Shown: positions 44,734 through 56,247 of the stretch, piece by piece | Position numbering within the stretch: position 1 is the stretch's first letter | Layout: every line of letters starts with the position of its first letter | NCBI RefSeq assembly: GCF_963678635.1 | Contig: NC_087065.1 | Span: 47,248,381 to 47,312,380, forward strand | DNA from: Symsagittifera roscoffensis | Lineage: Eukaryota > Xenacoelomorpha > Acoela > Convolutidae | Direction of reading: 5' to 3' | DNA length: 64,000 nucleotides | Notes under the pieces: generated by a model | What the model was told of the DNA's origin: nothing | Database searches by the model: none | Seen by the model: only the letters and a program-made list of their open reading frames with translations | Program-made: the position numbers and the translations under genes

Positions 44734-45180
44734 TTGCCAAATGATTATCAAAGTAGCATAATATTGACAAATAGCAATTTTATACTCACAAATAGAACAT
44801 TTGCGATAGCGATTACAACGGACATGAGTTTTAGGAGAGCGTTAGCAGCGGATTTTAAGAGAGAATATAAAAACATAGAATTCCTTTGGAGGCAAAGACC
44901 AGGAATAGGAGGCGTAGCAGCCTTGCCTCCGGCGGCTTCGCAGATACCAGGAAGGTTTTTATGCATCTTTGTGACGAAGGCGATGGAGAAGCGGCATGTG
45001 GACCCAGAAAACTTGGTCTGATCCTTGACGAGACTGAGAATCTTGCTTGTGGAGAGGGAGGTAAAGGAACTCTCGCTTCCAGTATACGACCAGAACCGAG
45101 GACGACTGCATCCACAGGAGCTATATGCACTGATATACGTAATCTTATCTGATACTAACAAACATGTATACTTACATAAG
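44734..45180 (+). pseudogene. Macrodomain (POA1/TARG1-like), R2, nearly complete
   Basis: The frame reads IILTNSNFILTNRTFAIAI, then TTDMSFRRALAADFKREY (the early D-x-S...A...F block), PGIGGVAALP, GRFLCIFVTKAMEKRHVDPE and, after a TGA at 45019-45021, LVEREVKELSLPVYD and GRLHPQELYALIYVIL. The order aspartate/serine block, G-G-x-A loop, VTK strand, L..L helix, LSLP strand and D..RGRL loop matches the POA1/TARG1 branch, which hydrolyses ADP-ribose esters or phosphates. Whether this one binds or cleaves is unknown. It lies at the end of Pol, before the intron-like gap. Confidence 0.7.
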
Positions 45181-45581
45181 AAGTATTATTTGAGTATAGG
45201 CTGAATTTAGGTTACATGCAGGAGGTGTCATACTATGTGTGTTGTGTGTGATATGTTATGTGTTATGTGTTATGTTAATAGGACCCTGGGTACGAAGGGA
45301 TTAGTGACCATGAATAATCGAATGACGATCTTAGGATTAGATCCAAATTTTGGACTGTCCTTTCTTAGTTCGAAGTCCAAAATTTTAGCAATAAACTGTT
45401 TTTTAATACATTGTAAGATCAAAATTTTTTTATCTGACTGTTTTAAATAAATTTTTATACAAAATTAGAGTAACGCTGACAAATGTGATATTCGTGACCT
45501 CTTTTCTAGATCCTGATTGATCATTTAATTATTCATCAGATTTCAATTGAGCAAACTGATAATCAAACCGAATTTAACGAA
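45181..45581 (+). other. Intron-like or intergenic gap before ORF3, R2
   Basis: This is the counterpart of 32072-32470 with the same GT-rich tract (near 45237-45275) and the TTTTCTAG acceptor-like end (45503-45510). It has stops in all frames. Confidence 0.45.
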
Positions 45582-46563
45582 ATGGACAACTTCGATTTGA
45601 ATGGATCGATGGACCTAGCGAAGGCATATGTAGGACCGATGATAGATGCGATCGATTGTCGGCTGATGGATCGAGACTTCGCTCTGGAGGACCCAGAGGT
45701 AGTCATGTTGTTGGTCGCTTTAATAAACAACTTAGGGCATGATAACCGTCCGTGGGGACCGCCCCACGGATGTCGTTTTGATGGCCGCCTGTGGAGAATG
45801 AGGAGCACTTGACCGCCCGATCAGGAGGGTAACGAAGTGGAGAAACGGGACCCTTTCAGGAAGTGACTGGGCGAACAAGCCTGGGTTGGAAAGCTCCAGG
45901 ACCTACCAACCAGGTGAGATGACTCTACCAACCAAGCCTAGGCCTGGACTGAGAAGAATGCATCAAGAGATGAACAGCGAGGCTGCCTCGTCTAGTTCAC
46001 AACTGAGAGCAGCTGTGTCACCAAAGAGGGCGAGAGTAGAAGAAGAAGTTCAGACGAATGAAACGATGCAAGATCTAAACGGAACAATGCAAGAACTGGA
46101 GAACACCAGAAGAGAGCTAGATCAAGTGACTAAGACTTTGCTCAGTATAGAAGAAGACAGGAATATGTGGAAGAAACAGTATGAAGGTTGTAACAAGAAG
46201 CAGGGTCAAGAAATAGAACGCTTGAGGCGAGAATATAAAGAGCGATCGGAACGGCTGGCGTTGACGACGGCAGTAGATAAAGCAATACCTGCAAGGAATG
46301 TTCCTCGTGGGCAGACCCCAATGGAGCTTCTAACGCCTCGCGAATTAAGTCAAACGATGGAGTTGCGAACCCGGACTACGGCGGGAAGAGTGACGATCCC
46401 GGACCCGTGTGATAACCTAGGTGACCCAGTCGTGGAGCAGGCAGTACGGAAGTTGATAGACACAGCTGGACGACTTGTAGCTAATAAGAATGCGCCAGGT
46501 TCCGCGGTGACTGCACCCTATGGAAGAATCGACGACATGGGCAGAGTGGAGCTCTCCCAATAA
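45582..46563 (+). pseudogene. ORF3 N-terminal region with coiled coil, R2 (best copy)
   Basis: MDNFDLNG (45582-45812) is followed by GHDNRPWGPPHG. After a frame break, a 225-residue frame (45886-46563) has a Pro-rich start (YQPGEMTLPTKPRPGL), a QLRAAVSPKRARVEEE patch resembling a small basic nuclear-localisation-like cluster, a clear coiled coil at residues 55-125, then TTAGRVTIPDP and GDPVVEQAVRKLIDTAGRL. It has no enzymatic motif. I infer a structural or assembly role. Confidence 0.6.
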
Positions 46564-46599
46564 ACGATAAAGAAAACGGGAGCTGACAGTGTCACGTTA

Positions 46600-46964
46600 C
46601 CAGCAAGGACCTCTGGTGCCCCTTGGAGAAAAATAAGAGAAATGCCGATGAAGAACGTGTCCCGAGTGTTTGATGTGCAGAAGAACAACCAGGTGAAGAA
46701 TAACTTCACAGGAGTTTCCGATGCGGATTAGCGATCCTGCTTTAATCGATCAACTTGGAGTCCGGCGATAAACATGCAACAACCGCCGCTCGGGACATCT
46801 CAATTGATACAGATTTATGGATCAGGCCAGACTTACCACTGATGGACTACACTCTGATAGTATAGAAGGGCAAGCCTGGATGAACCGAGTCTTCCAGGAG
46901 CGACTGGACGAAATGGAGGTCGAGCTCTTTGACACGGGAGTACTAAAGAAAGAGGAAACGACGA
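46600..46964 (+). pseudogene. SGNH-like module 1 remnant, R2
   Basis: Only the block V end remains (RLTTDGLHSDSIEGQAWMN, near 46833-46890). Blocks I to III are lost: CTCAATTGATAC is joined directly to AGATTTATGG at 46811. R1 still has the missing part. Confidence 0.6.
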
Positions 46965-47815
46965 ATGATTCGACACTCTCAACCTTCGTCCCCCCCCCAA
47001 CCAATGTATGCTTCACTGGAGATGCTGGATGTGAGGAAGATACACAGAGTCACCATGATGATGGGTACGATTGATCTTTCTCGAGGGGAATCGAGAAAAA
47101 TGACGCAGTTGCCAGAGAAAGTGAGCTGCTTGTTGCAGGAGGCGAGGATCTTTTTAGATTCTACGATACTGACGATTTGCAAGGTGTCATACAATATGAT
47201 TTTAGGTGACAATGGACTGAGAATGAACAAGAGGGTGCGTCACATCAATGGGTAAACACTCGAGATCCAAAAGAGCAGTTTTCTGACGTTGAGATTGCTG
47301 GATGTTGCCCACATCATGGAGGATTCTTTACCGGGCGGATGTTCCTCTGATGCCATCTATTTTGATCAACCCAAAGGCGTGGAGTTGTTGAATAAGGTCT
47401 TTCAGAGGCATATCAACAATCTGGAGTCAGATTTGCTGGAAACTGGACAGTTTATTTTTGGCCCACCTCCAAGACCTCTTTCTTCCCAGTTAGCCGGTGG
47501 AAGAAAAGTTGGTTGAAAGAATCGATTCTAGAGACAGTTCCGCGAGTTGCAGGAGCAAGCAGCCGGGCTCGACATCTGCGGAAAAACAACACGATGGATT
47601 TTTGGACGCCGCAGAACTCGGTGGTGACTTCTGTCGTAGTGGTGAAGAGGGGCAGCGAGAAAAAACTCTCAGGAGAAACCCTGCCTGGCAAGAGCAAGGC
47701 CAGATACCCAGAGAGGGTAAGGGACCTAGACCTGAAGGAGTTGGCTTGCCGGCAAGAGTTGATGGAATCTCTTGTGCTCAAGAGCTTGTCTCATGGAGAC
47801 CTATGCAGTCATTAA
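46965..47815 (+). pseudogene. SGNH-like module 2 and linker, R2
   Basis: The block III equivalent GTIDLSRGESRK (near 47065) and a helix QLPEKVSCLLQEARI are present; this stretch is lost in R1. Then comes YNMILGDNGLRMNKRVRHI, then LRLLDVAHIMED and GGCSSDAIYFDQPKGVELLN (47289-47516). The layout parallels module 1, but the catalytic Ser and His are not evident. The Val/Lys-rich linker (47513-47815) matches R1. Confidence 0.55.
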
Positions 47816-48770
47816 TGGGTGGACTGGCTGAAAACGCATAAGGCGCATTTTTCTCGAGGGGAGACCTTGGAAACGGCGCACCTGACAGTTGTCCCGAGGA
47901 GGGCGATCTTTGGTCCAATCAACTATTGACCATTAAAAGAGCTGGGGAGTCCATGTACAATCACGGAGCCAGCAAAACACCGCACGGGCCTAGCCAGAAT
48001 AAGGGTGGCGATACCAGCGCAGTTACGCAGGATGGAGAAACTTCTGGATTCCAAGGCCATAGGGTATCCTGACACACTGCTTATGCGGGTTCAGAACTGT
48101 CAAAAAATGCAAGATACGGAGTGGAATTTAGAGTGTCCAATATGGCTAAGGCACTGGCTGTCTTTGATCGTTCGGATCCGGGAGCCGCTCGAGTGATAAT
48201 CATCGCGGTTTCGGAAAGCGCTGGAAATTCGGAGAAATCGTTCTGGCCGGAAACTCTCATATACATTTTACCGGGGGCTAAACTGAACCAGATGTTGACT
48301 CTGGTGGTAGCAATAAAGTCAGAGACACCGTGCGAGCCTGAGCTGCTACTGTTTGCGGGGATGAATGACCACCTGCATGTAGTGATACTTCGGGAGCCCT
48401 TGAAGAGCGGGGAGCCCACGCCGAAAAAGATCTGACAGGAAGTGCAAACGTTATTCTCCACGAAGAACGAGATACAAGAGTTGATTGCGGTCAGGCTGAG
48501 ATCGAAGACAAAAGTGGTAATCACGTTGTCGCCAGGGTAGGCGAGCATGCCACCTGCTCTTCAATTCGTCTACTCGGTGCTGCTCTTAATAGCGTAAGGC
48601 AGCGGACTGTGTATGCTGTCGGCTGTCCCTAATGGAGAATAGTAACTTAAGAATTTGAGGTCGGAAGTGGCTGCAGCTTGGGCGGATACATCTTATGCCT
48701 TGAGAGATTTTTACGAGTTTTCGGATGATGTCTTGATAGTGCTTGATGAAGTGTTGTGCTTTTAGATCTC
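47816..48770 (+). pseudogene. ORF3 middle region with possible SGNH-like module 3, R2
   Basis: This parallels R1 35032-35990. ETLIYILPGAKLNQMLTL and LLLFAGMNDHLHVV are open in 48121-48435. A TGA at 48433-48435 is followed by VVITLSPG and MPPALQFVYSVLL fragments. Assignment to the SGNH group is tentative. Confidence 0.4.
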
Positions 48771-49607
48771 GATTTTGGCGGGCAACTGAAGTTCAAACGA
48801 GAGATCAACGATGACCATTACCTGGTCAACCATTTGACCACAAGCTAGTGTATCCAGAATTTGGAACTCACAATTGTGAGCTCCACGAGCAGCTCGAGGC
48901 GGCCCGAATATGACCGGAGAAATGTGGTGTACGCTGCAAAGCAGCTGCAGAGGATTGTGTATCGCCTCACTCAAGAAAGAGGAAGATGGCCATATCTGAG
49001 CCGAGACTAGAAGATGTGGGTGACGAGATGAAGGAGACAGCACCATCCTTGATAAAGCAATTGTGGAAATTCATGCAGAACCAGCGCGAGCGAGCGGAGA
49101 AGAAGGGTTTGATTGTTGGAACGTTTGTCCTTCGCGAACAACAGGACCATCAACAGTTTCTGGAAGGATCATGCCGGAGGATATTTGAGAACGAGGAAAT
49201 TGTATTAGATCTTGGGATTTTTGAATCCTCACTGGGAGAAAAAATCTAAGCTATCTGCAGAAAAGACCAACTTTGAAATTTTCAATCAGGACTACTTGAG
49301 CATGTCGATAACATTTTTGCTGGTTTTATACCTGGTATTTCCTAGAAGCTTATTCAACATGGGGCCAGCCTTCATGTTCAGTAGGGGTGTGGAGACTCTG
49401 AGGATTGGTGGATATTGGACCCTGAGCCTCTTGACATATGGGAATCTGGCGGTATTTCGTCGTCATCGTCTGATGAAATGTATGGACCCGATGTCCATGG
49501 CTAAAGTTCACTCAAGTCTTGAAACTTACTCCTACAAGTGTGGCTCGGGATTAAAGAAGCTCTTAATAGAATATCTTCGGATGCAGAACAGACACTTGAC
49601 GAACTGA
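48771..49607 (+). pseudogene. ORF3 unrecognised region A, R2
   Basis: YAAKQLQRIVYRLTQERG, then KQLWKFMQNQRERAEKKG and FVLREQQDHQQFLEGSC (48986-49249), then a shifted hydrophobic stretch to 49607. It matches R1 region A. No known domain. Confidence 0.35.
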
Positions 49608-50039
49608 GAAACACACCTTAAAAAACAATTTCTGAAAGTAAATGGAGGTCTGAACATGCGATATTATCCTCTGGGAGTAGTGAGAGGGCTGTGAGTAGTG
49701 ATTAATTGCGTCTATGGAACGGCAGTGACCTATGCCTCTCCAGATCCTTTAATTACGGCTAAATAGCCTGCAGTGATAAATGTGAGCGTAATCAGCGTTC
49801 TAGATGGGACCGCACTGAATTAGTGCAAACAGGAACACTTGAGAGCTCAAATGAAGTGGTTGACCTAGGAAATAAAGAGTCTTTCGCTGGTGCCGTCGGT
49901 GCAGGCCAGAAAGGTTGTGGATCGAGAACAGATAGTGTTCACGCATGGCTGCAATCCCTTGTTTATTGGGTTTTTCCCCTTTGCATACTTTCACACCAAT
50001 GAGATTAAGATTATGTCTTGAACGGACACAGTAAGAATC
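49608..50039 (+). other. ORF3 region without open frame, R2
   Basis: This matches 36840-37263 with small indels. Nothing recognisable. Confidence 0.4.
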
Positions 50040-50940
50040 ATGCGGTTTCTCATGTGCGTGATGTGATAGTATGCTTGAGAAGGCCGGGTTTGAGAACAAG
50101 GACCCAGTGTACATTGATGGTCGGGTCATATAGGAGGGAGGACACTTGGGCCTGAAGGTGGAATTGAGGTGCAGCACAACGAGGCATCTGGCACTCTACG
50201 GGTTCGAAGAGGCAGAGTTGCAACATGAGGGACACACGCTTGACGCGGCTGGCGCTATTTACATACTCCTCACGAAATACAAGAGACCACATCCGGTCAC
50301 ACCTTCACCTCTGTCAAATGACACTCCTAGAGATAAGAGAAATCTTCCCATGGAGAAAAAATTTAAGGATGCCTTGAAGCGAGAGTGCTCGGAATTGACG
50401 GAAGGAGAAAAGACGAAGCAAGCTCTCAGTGAACCCGAGGATAGCATGGACATGAGAACGAAATCAGCTGAAGAGGCGGCGGTCCGGAGGCAGAGTCCTG
50501 ACACCACAAAAGATTTATTACAGGACCTGAGTGAAAAAGAATGGGCAAACATGGCGACGGCACCAGTGAGATCCTCTCGAAAGAATCTGGAGTTGCAGCT
50601 GTGAGTCAGTCAGCAGATATGGGCAGTGTATTCTTGAGTAACACGAGTAAAGAGAAGAACACCTTCTCACCTTCTCACCGAACAACCCAACGATGTTCTT
50701 GAGTACTCTGGATCAGTACGGATGGCAAAAGTTCTTGACAGAATTCAATCGGAAAGTGAAAAGGAAAGTAAGTGTCGAGGAGCTCAAGGAGAATTTTTGG
50801 GACTTGGGACATAGTGGTGGAGTTAGGAGAGCCTGTCTCAATGGAACTGGACTAGACAAATAGGCGAGAGAGGAGCTGCTCAGCAAGATGATTCGTATCC
50901 GGGAAACGAGGCCAAAAACCGCACCTATTTCCTTTGAAAA
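50040..50940 (+). pseudogene. ORF3 unrecognised region B, R2
   Basis: The open frame 50146-50604 (152 codons) shows YGFEEAELQHEGHTLDAAGA, IYILLTKYKRPHPVTPSP and a charged helical region (EKKFKDALKRECSELTEGEK). It is better preserved than R1. Function is unrecognised. Confidence 0.4.
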
Positions 50941-51169
50941 CAGCTCATAAAAAAGTGAAAATAAAAAAATTAACACCAAAATTACTAATAATGACAAATC
51001 TACTATAATAGCTAAAAGTATTATTATACTTAAGGCTAAGAAGGGGTAAAAGTTATTTGAGACAAGAAAACAGGGAAGTAAAGAGTCAGTGGAAGAGTAT
51101 TGAGAAAGGAGACCTCTTTGGTGATGATTGTGTCCACGCCCCCAAGCGAAAAGTCAAGGTCAAGTAAGA

Positions 51170-52390
51170 AGAAGCGGTAGACGGAAAAAAGGAGTCACTC
51201 AACGGAAGCACTGTCAGAGGCAAACCTAAAAAAACACCTCCGATGGTTTTGGCGACGTGGAGGACTGCAGCCTATGGAGACAGTTCGGCTTCAGAAACTA
51301 GTGGAGGTGATGGCTGCTTGGAAGGTGCACCAGAGCCGGTGGCTGAACAAGACTTCAAACCGCAACAAGTAAAGAATAAGAGAGGATCCACTAGTTGACA
51401 GACTTGGGAGGTGGATGTCGGCAAGGAATGGGTCTCGAGCCAGCACCAGAGCGTCGGTCAACAAACAACGAGCGATCCCCTGGAGAAAGGCCTCACGACG
51501 AACACGGCTCGTTTTTGGTTGATAGAACTGGACACGATGAAAGAGCTGAAGAGTTGTCTGAAAAAGCTGAATCGGGGAGAATCCAGCAAGCGCTGGAGTT
51601 GGGCCATGAAACAAAAAGCAGAAGTGACTAGAACTAAGGGACGAACCTGGTAGAAATAACTACTGGAACAGTTCGCGAACGAGATGAGGGCACCTCCATC
51701 CGCTAAGCTTCTGAAGGCGAACCCCTCCACCAGGACTGAGCGTCAGTTGCTGTTCACATGGTGTCTGGCTGGGGTTGCACTGGAGGGTCTGACTTCGTGC
51801 GACAAGTTAAGGATGGGCGATAAAGGCCTACACGTCTACGTAATGATGATACAGCACATCTCACGAGACGATTTTTAACTGAGTTATGCGAGGAGGAAGA
51901 ACGCTGCTTGTTTCTTGCGATGGATCATGTCAGTTTGCTTGCTACCAGAAGGCAACGAAAAATAGGGCGTTGGAGAATAGAGTCTCGAGTATCAACCTGA
52001 ATGTATACCAGAACGCCGGGATGGAGAAGGACGATGATTCCAGGCAATCTCCTGGGAACCTTGCAAAATTTATGAGATCCGAAGGTTCTCGAACAAGAAT
52101 TTTCGACAGCAGCCATGTCGTGCATCGTGCCATGATCGAGGCGGACGGATACTCGAAGTCTTCCAACCGGGGAGAGTATTAGTATATTTCTGGCGTCATG
52201 GTGATATCATACAACCGTTTCTTGAGCACAGAAGCAGAAGTGGCGTGCATGAACTTTGAAGTTGCAGAGTTACTGAAACTTTGGAAGGAAAAGACGATGG
52301 AGAAAGGGAGAAGCCGAGCCTGGTTTTGTTTCTTGAGAATTAACCTGAGACCATCAGTGGGCCATGATCAGAGAAGAGAGTGGAGTTGAG
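51170..52390 (+). pseudogene. ORF3 unrecognised region C, R2
   Basis: Blocks at 51411-51653 (LTTNTARFWLIELDTMKEL), 51684-51878 (LFTWCLAGVALEGL), 51886-52182 (LLVSCDGSCQFACYQKATKN) and 52198-52389 (FEVAELLKLWKEKTMEKGRS) mirror R1. The VISYNRFLSTEAEVAC piece is absent from R1. No domain is identified. Confidence 0.35.
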
Positions 52391-52511
52391 GCTATGTGCT
52401 GAAGGCAACGAACTGTTCGCGAACCTGGGGTGGTCTGGAGGTTGTTAAGACCTTCTTGGTAATTAACCTTCTCATACATCCTCTAGCGAGTTTGAATGAG
52501 GTGGCCACAGA

Positions 52512-52685
52512 GCGGATAAGGTTGTAACCAGGAAAAGATGAGGAACTAGGCAACTTAAACGTGATACACAAGCTGATCATGAAGAGTCTAAAGACAAAGC
52601 GGATAAGGTTGTAACCAGGAAAAGATGAGGACCTAGGCAACTTAAACGTGATACACAAGCTGATCATGAAGAGTCTAAAGACAAA
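52512..52685. repeat. 87-base tandem duplication private to R2
   Basis: Two units starting GCGGATAAGGTTGTAACC, at 52512 and 52599; R1 has a single unit near 39596. 87 is a multiple of three, so the frame is not shifted by it. Confidence 0.85.
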
Positions 52686-52783
52686 GCGGACAAATCTACA
52701 GACAAACTGCTCAAGAAGATGAAGCCGCGCACTTGTCTCGATCTGGCAACCGGAGACCAAGGACACTCATGTGACGGACGATC

Positions 52784-53900
52784 GTGAGTGAGAATTCAGT
52801 CATTCCAGAGAAGAGACTTGCCACGCGGTTCGGTGATGTTGCGGAGGAGAAAAAGAGTGAGGTGCAAACCTTACGTGATTGTTATGCGAGTACCACTGTG
52901 AACTTGGCGACGGCACTAAGATTCTTCTCAAGAACGTGTAGTCTGGAGTCGCGAGAGATGCTAGAATCTGAACACCATCTATTCACGGCGTTGCGTGTAA
53001 GATCCTCGCCTGCACTATTGCAGATGATTCACAAATACATCAAGGGATGGAAGGTGGGCTTGGAAGCAAAAATGGGGTTCCCGGTGAGTGAGGCTGATAG
53101 CTTGCCAATGAACGCGAAATCTTTGGTGGGATCTGTGATGTCAAACTTCTGCGGGAGTCATTTCCCATTGCATATGCCGGTGGTGGAAGTGACCAGCGAG
53201 GGAATGATGATTGACAGGGAGAATTCCAATGTCTCTGAAAAGCAGAGTGCGAGTAGCAAGGTTCTGAATAATGTCCTTTTTGTAGACAAAATTGACTCTA
53301 TCCATACGAAGCAAGCTGATGGAGTTCGAATCTTTGCTTGAAGTATCTGAAGAACTCAACCTCGGGAGTATTAACTTGACACATGGAGACTATCCATGTC
53401 ATTGCGTGGCACAGACCGTGTGGTATCCGGAGCAGAGCAAATTCTGCTTGTTATGTAATATTGAGGAAATCCGTGCGATAGGGTTACCAGAGCACCAACA
53501 GAAGCTGACCTTCTTCGTGGTAAACTCGATACTGGCACTGCGATGGATTGAGGAGACCGTGATCAAGTACCGAGAGTCCAAAGCGCCGCCGGTGGAAGCG
53601 ACAACTGCGATCGAGATTGAATGAAGTACAACAGGAGACTTGAGCTGTTTGAAACTGCTTGCAAGGTGTTCGCCATACCGGTGGAAGTGAAGCGTGTCTG
53701 GAACCGTTTGCATTTTTTTTGTATGTGGGTCAGGGCGACATTGACCTCTTGGTTGTACGTCTTGACAGAGAATCACCTGAAGAAATATCAAAAGGAATAT
53801 GGTCATTTCCTGTCAGAGTTAGGCCCAGAGGCTTTCAAGAGGCTGCTGCTTATTCGTCGCAATTGAATAACCACGGGGTTGAAATGGGTTGGCAAAGTAT
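52784..53900 (+). pseudogene. ORF3 C-terminal region D, R2
   Basis: The 185-codon frame (52784-53341) contains FGDVAEEKKSEVQTL, LLQMIHKYIKGWKVGLEAKM and FCGSHFPLHMPVVEV and, in R2 only, continues through VLFVDKIDSIHTKQADGVRI. In R1 an insertion of about 150 bases near 40195 interrupts this. An overlapping frame (53292-53624) carries HQQKLTFFVVNSILALRW, and the next (53621-53866) carries TENHLKKYQKEYGHFLSEL. No family is recognised. Confidence 0.45.
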
Positions 53901-53914
53901 CAAGAGACAATACT

Positions 53915-53916
<2 letters not shown>

Positions 53917-53954
<38 letters not shown>
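53917..53954. repeat. (GA)n microsatellite
   Basis: A pure AG run, longer than the R1 equivalent at 41041-41063. Confidence 0.95.
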
Positions 53955-53957
<3 letters not shown>

Positions 53958-56247
53958 ATACTGCAGGAAATTCAGTGGCTCACAGACATGACGACAAAGC
54001 GCGATGAGGACAACGATCTTGAGTCCGGGGAGTATGTGCCAGTCGGTCATATCCTGAGGTCTTAACTTGATTTGAGGGGTGAAATTGTGTTTTTGAAAAA
54101 TTTGAATTGCCCATGTCAAGCTCAAGCTTATCGCAACATCTGAAATAAAAAAGAGAAAGAGATCAGAAGAATCGATTAAAAAATTTGGGAAAGATGAAAG
54201 ATAATCGCTCTAGAGTCAAATTGCTATTCGCAATTTGTTTAATATGAATTATTTCGAGTAGAGCTGCAACTTTCCTGATAGAAAACGCCAAGAGCTATTG
54301 CGAGAGTGTTATTACTGGAGCAAGGAGAACACAAGATCCGATGATTATAGGGACTTTTGCTTGTAAATTCATATGTGACCTAAGCGGACGGTTATTACAA
54401 TACTGTAAGCCAAATCCTTTTAAGCCGAAAGAACACCAAAGTTAAAAAAGAAAAACCAAGTTAAAGTGGCCGAAGGGGAGCGTTAAAGCTGTGTTTTCCT
54501 TGAAACTGTGATGTGTCATGGAGCCGAATACCCGAATAGCCAAAGAAACTCCAGGAAGCTAAGTTATCAGTTAACACGCAGTTTTGGTTGATGACTCCCT
54601 ACACTTCCACTTTTTCCAACTTCGCTGAAGAAGAGCCTTCATCGCCACCAAGAAGGATTTCCCCTCTTGCTCTCAGCCTTTCTCATCTGTGAAAAAAGTT
54701 CGGAAACTATTGTGGTTGCAAAATCTTTACAATTCGGAAGGCTTCTTTTCTTCCCTTATTCGTTAATCATTGTTTACAAATTCTGTTTTCTTCGTTTTGT
54801 TCAAGTTTTTGTCATATTGTGACAGGCGAAAAACTTTTTTTCTAATTTTTGCGGTTTTAATTGCATCGGAATTCCAATTTTCTGGTGTCGTGCACATCCA
54901 AATCGATTTGAAAAAAAAAACGACTATGTGCATTTCTGACCTTCATTTTTTGATAGGCTATAGCTTTTTAAAAATTTCAATGCTCTGCACAACGAGAATA
55001 TGCACTAATCTAAAAGATGTTTTTGACTTCAAAATTAAAAATTTTGACTCATATTAAAAACTGTTTTCGTATGTTTGAAAAGTGTTGGGACTCGGTACGG
55101 TTCGGCCAACCAACTAACTAAAACAATTGTACAAGATCTTATGTTTTCTGGTGTTGTTTTAGTTTGTGTTAGTCCTGCATAAAACAGTTAGGAACTTTTG
55201 CCGTTCGAAAAGAGAATGAGTTTGTCACCGCAAACAAACAGTTCTCTTAATTTATTGAAAACTTTCACGCAGACTGAAGTACTAAATATAGAAATTCCAC
55301 TCAATCTGTTTTGGGTAATTAGTAAGTGTTCTCAAAAACACGAACAAAACGTGAAATTTCATTTTTGCAATAATTGTACTCAGTTGTAGATGTTGGAGAT
55401 TAAGTGGCGGAGCGGTGGGTGTGCTTTTTTAAGATAAGTGACTAGAGCATCAGGTCTCCAATTTAGCGTAGAATGGTAGGTAAAATGATGTTTTTTTGGA
55501 AACAATTGCGGCGCTAATTATCTAATTAGTAACAACCAATGATATTTGACGTAAAGTTTCTGGGAATGAAGTTAATGTATTATTTTTCTTGGTTCATGAT
55601 GAACCAAAGGTAGGGATTGTCTCGCAAACATTTTGATTTTTATATCAAAAAATGAATTTTTTTTAAAAAAATTTCAAATTACACTAGAGTTTGATATATT
55701 TTGACCTACTATCTTTTTTCAAAGATAATTTTGCCTTGTACGAAGTGCTGGATCTCATTGAAACTATGCTGACGATTGATGAACCTTCAAAAAATCTAGT
55801 TTTTTGAGAAAAAAAAATAATTTACAAATTAAAATATATAAATCACTGCATCGTGTATATAGTAAAATTACAACAATACACTTACAAACATAAAACTACA
55901 TTTTTATATAAAATAGTTATAAAATCCAAAACGTGCACATCCTGAAAACTGTTCGAGTTTCTCTGGTATATTTGGAAAGAAGAAAATCTGAAAAAATGCC
56001 CAGATTAGCAAATTATTAGTTTTTGTAGTTTTCTGGGAATCATTTATCAATACTTTTTTGTTAGAAAGTATTGAATTGTTCTTTTTTGACCCCAAGAATC
56101 AGCAAAGTAGTAAGTTTTATCCAATCAAGTTATCATGATCCAGTTTTCTCCTTTATCATTGTTTGGAGCTCAGTTGATGATCGCAAAAGACTAATTTGTT
56201 AGTTGAGGTACTTTATCAGAGGGTAAGGTTCTATGCACTCAAACCCA
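53955..56247. other. AT-rich non-coding 3' part of R2
   Basis: This matches 41064-44311 with internal losses (for example near 53973 and 54950). It carries the short dispersed repeat at about 54275-54405. No gene is supported. Confidence 0.6.

Larger units (their letters stand above)
44312..56247 (+). repeat. 12.9-kb tandem repeat, copy R2 (11.9 kb as preserved)
   Basis: This is the second copy, ending near CACTCAAACCCAAGC where R1 ends in CACTCAAACCCAGTC. It keeps the whole macrodomain and coiled-coil frame but has lost the N-terminal part of SGNH-like module 1. An 87-base internal tandem (52512-52685) and a longer GA tract are new in this copy. Confidence 0.9.

Noticed and set aside
44748-45161. 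Antisense frames over the macrodomain (also 31638-32021 and 59892-60245).
   Set aside because: They are shadows of the macrodomain coding strand; the sense strand has the recognisable motif order.
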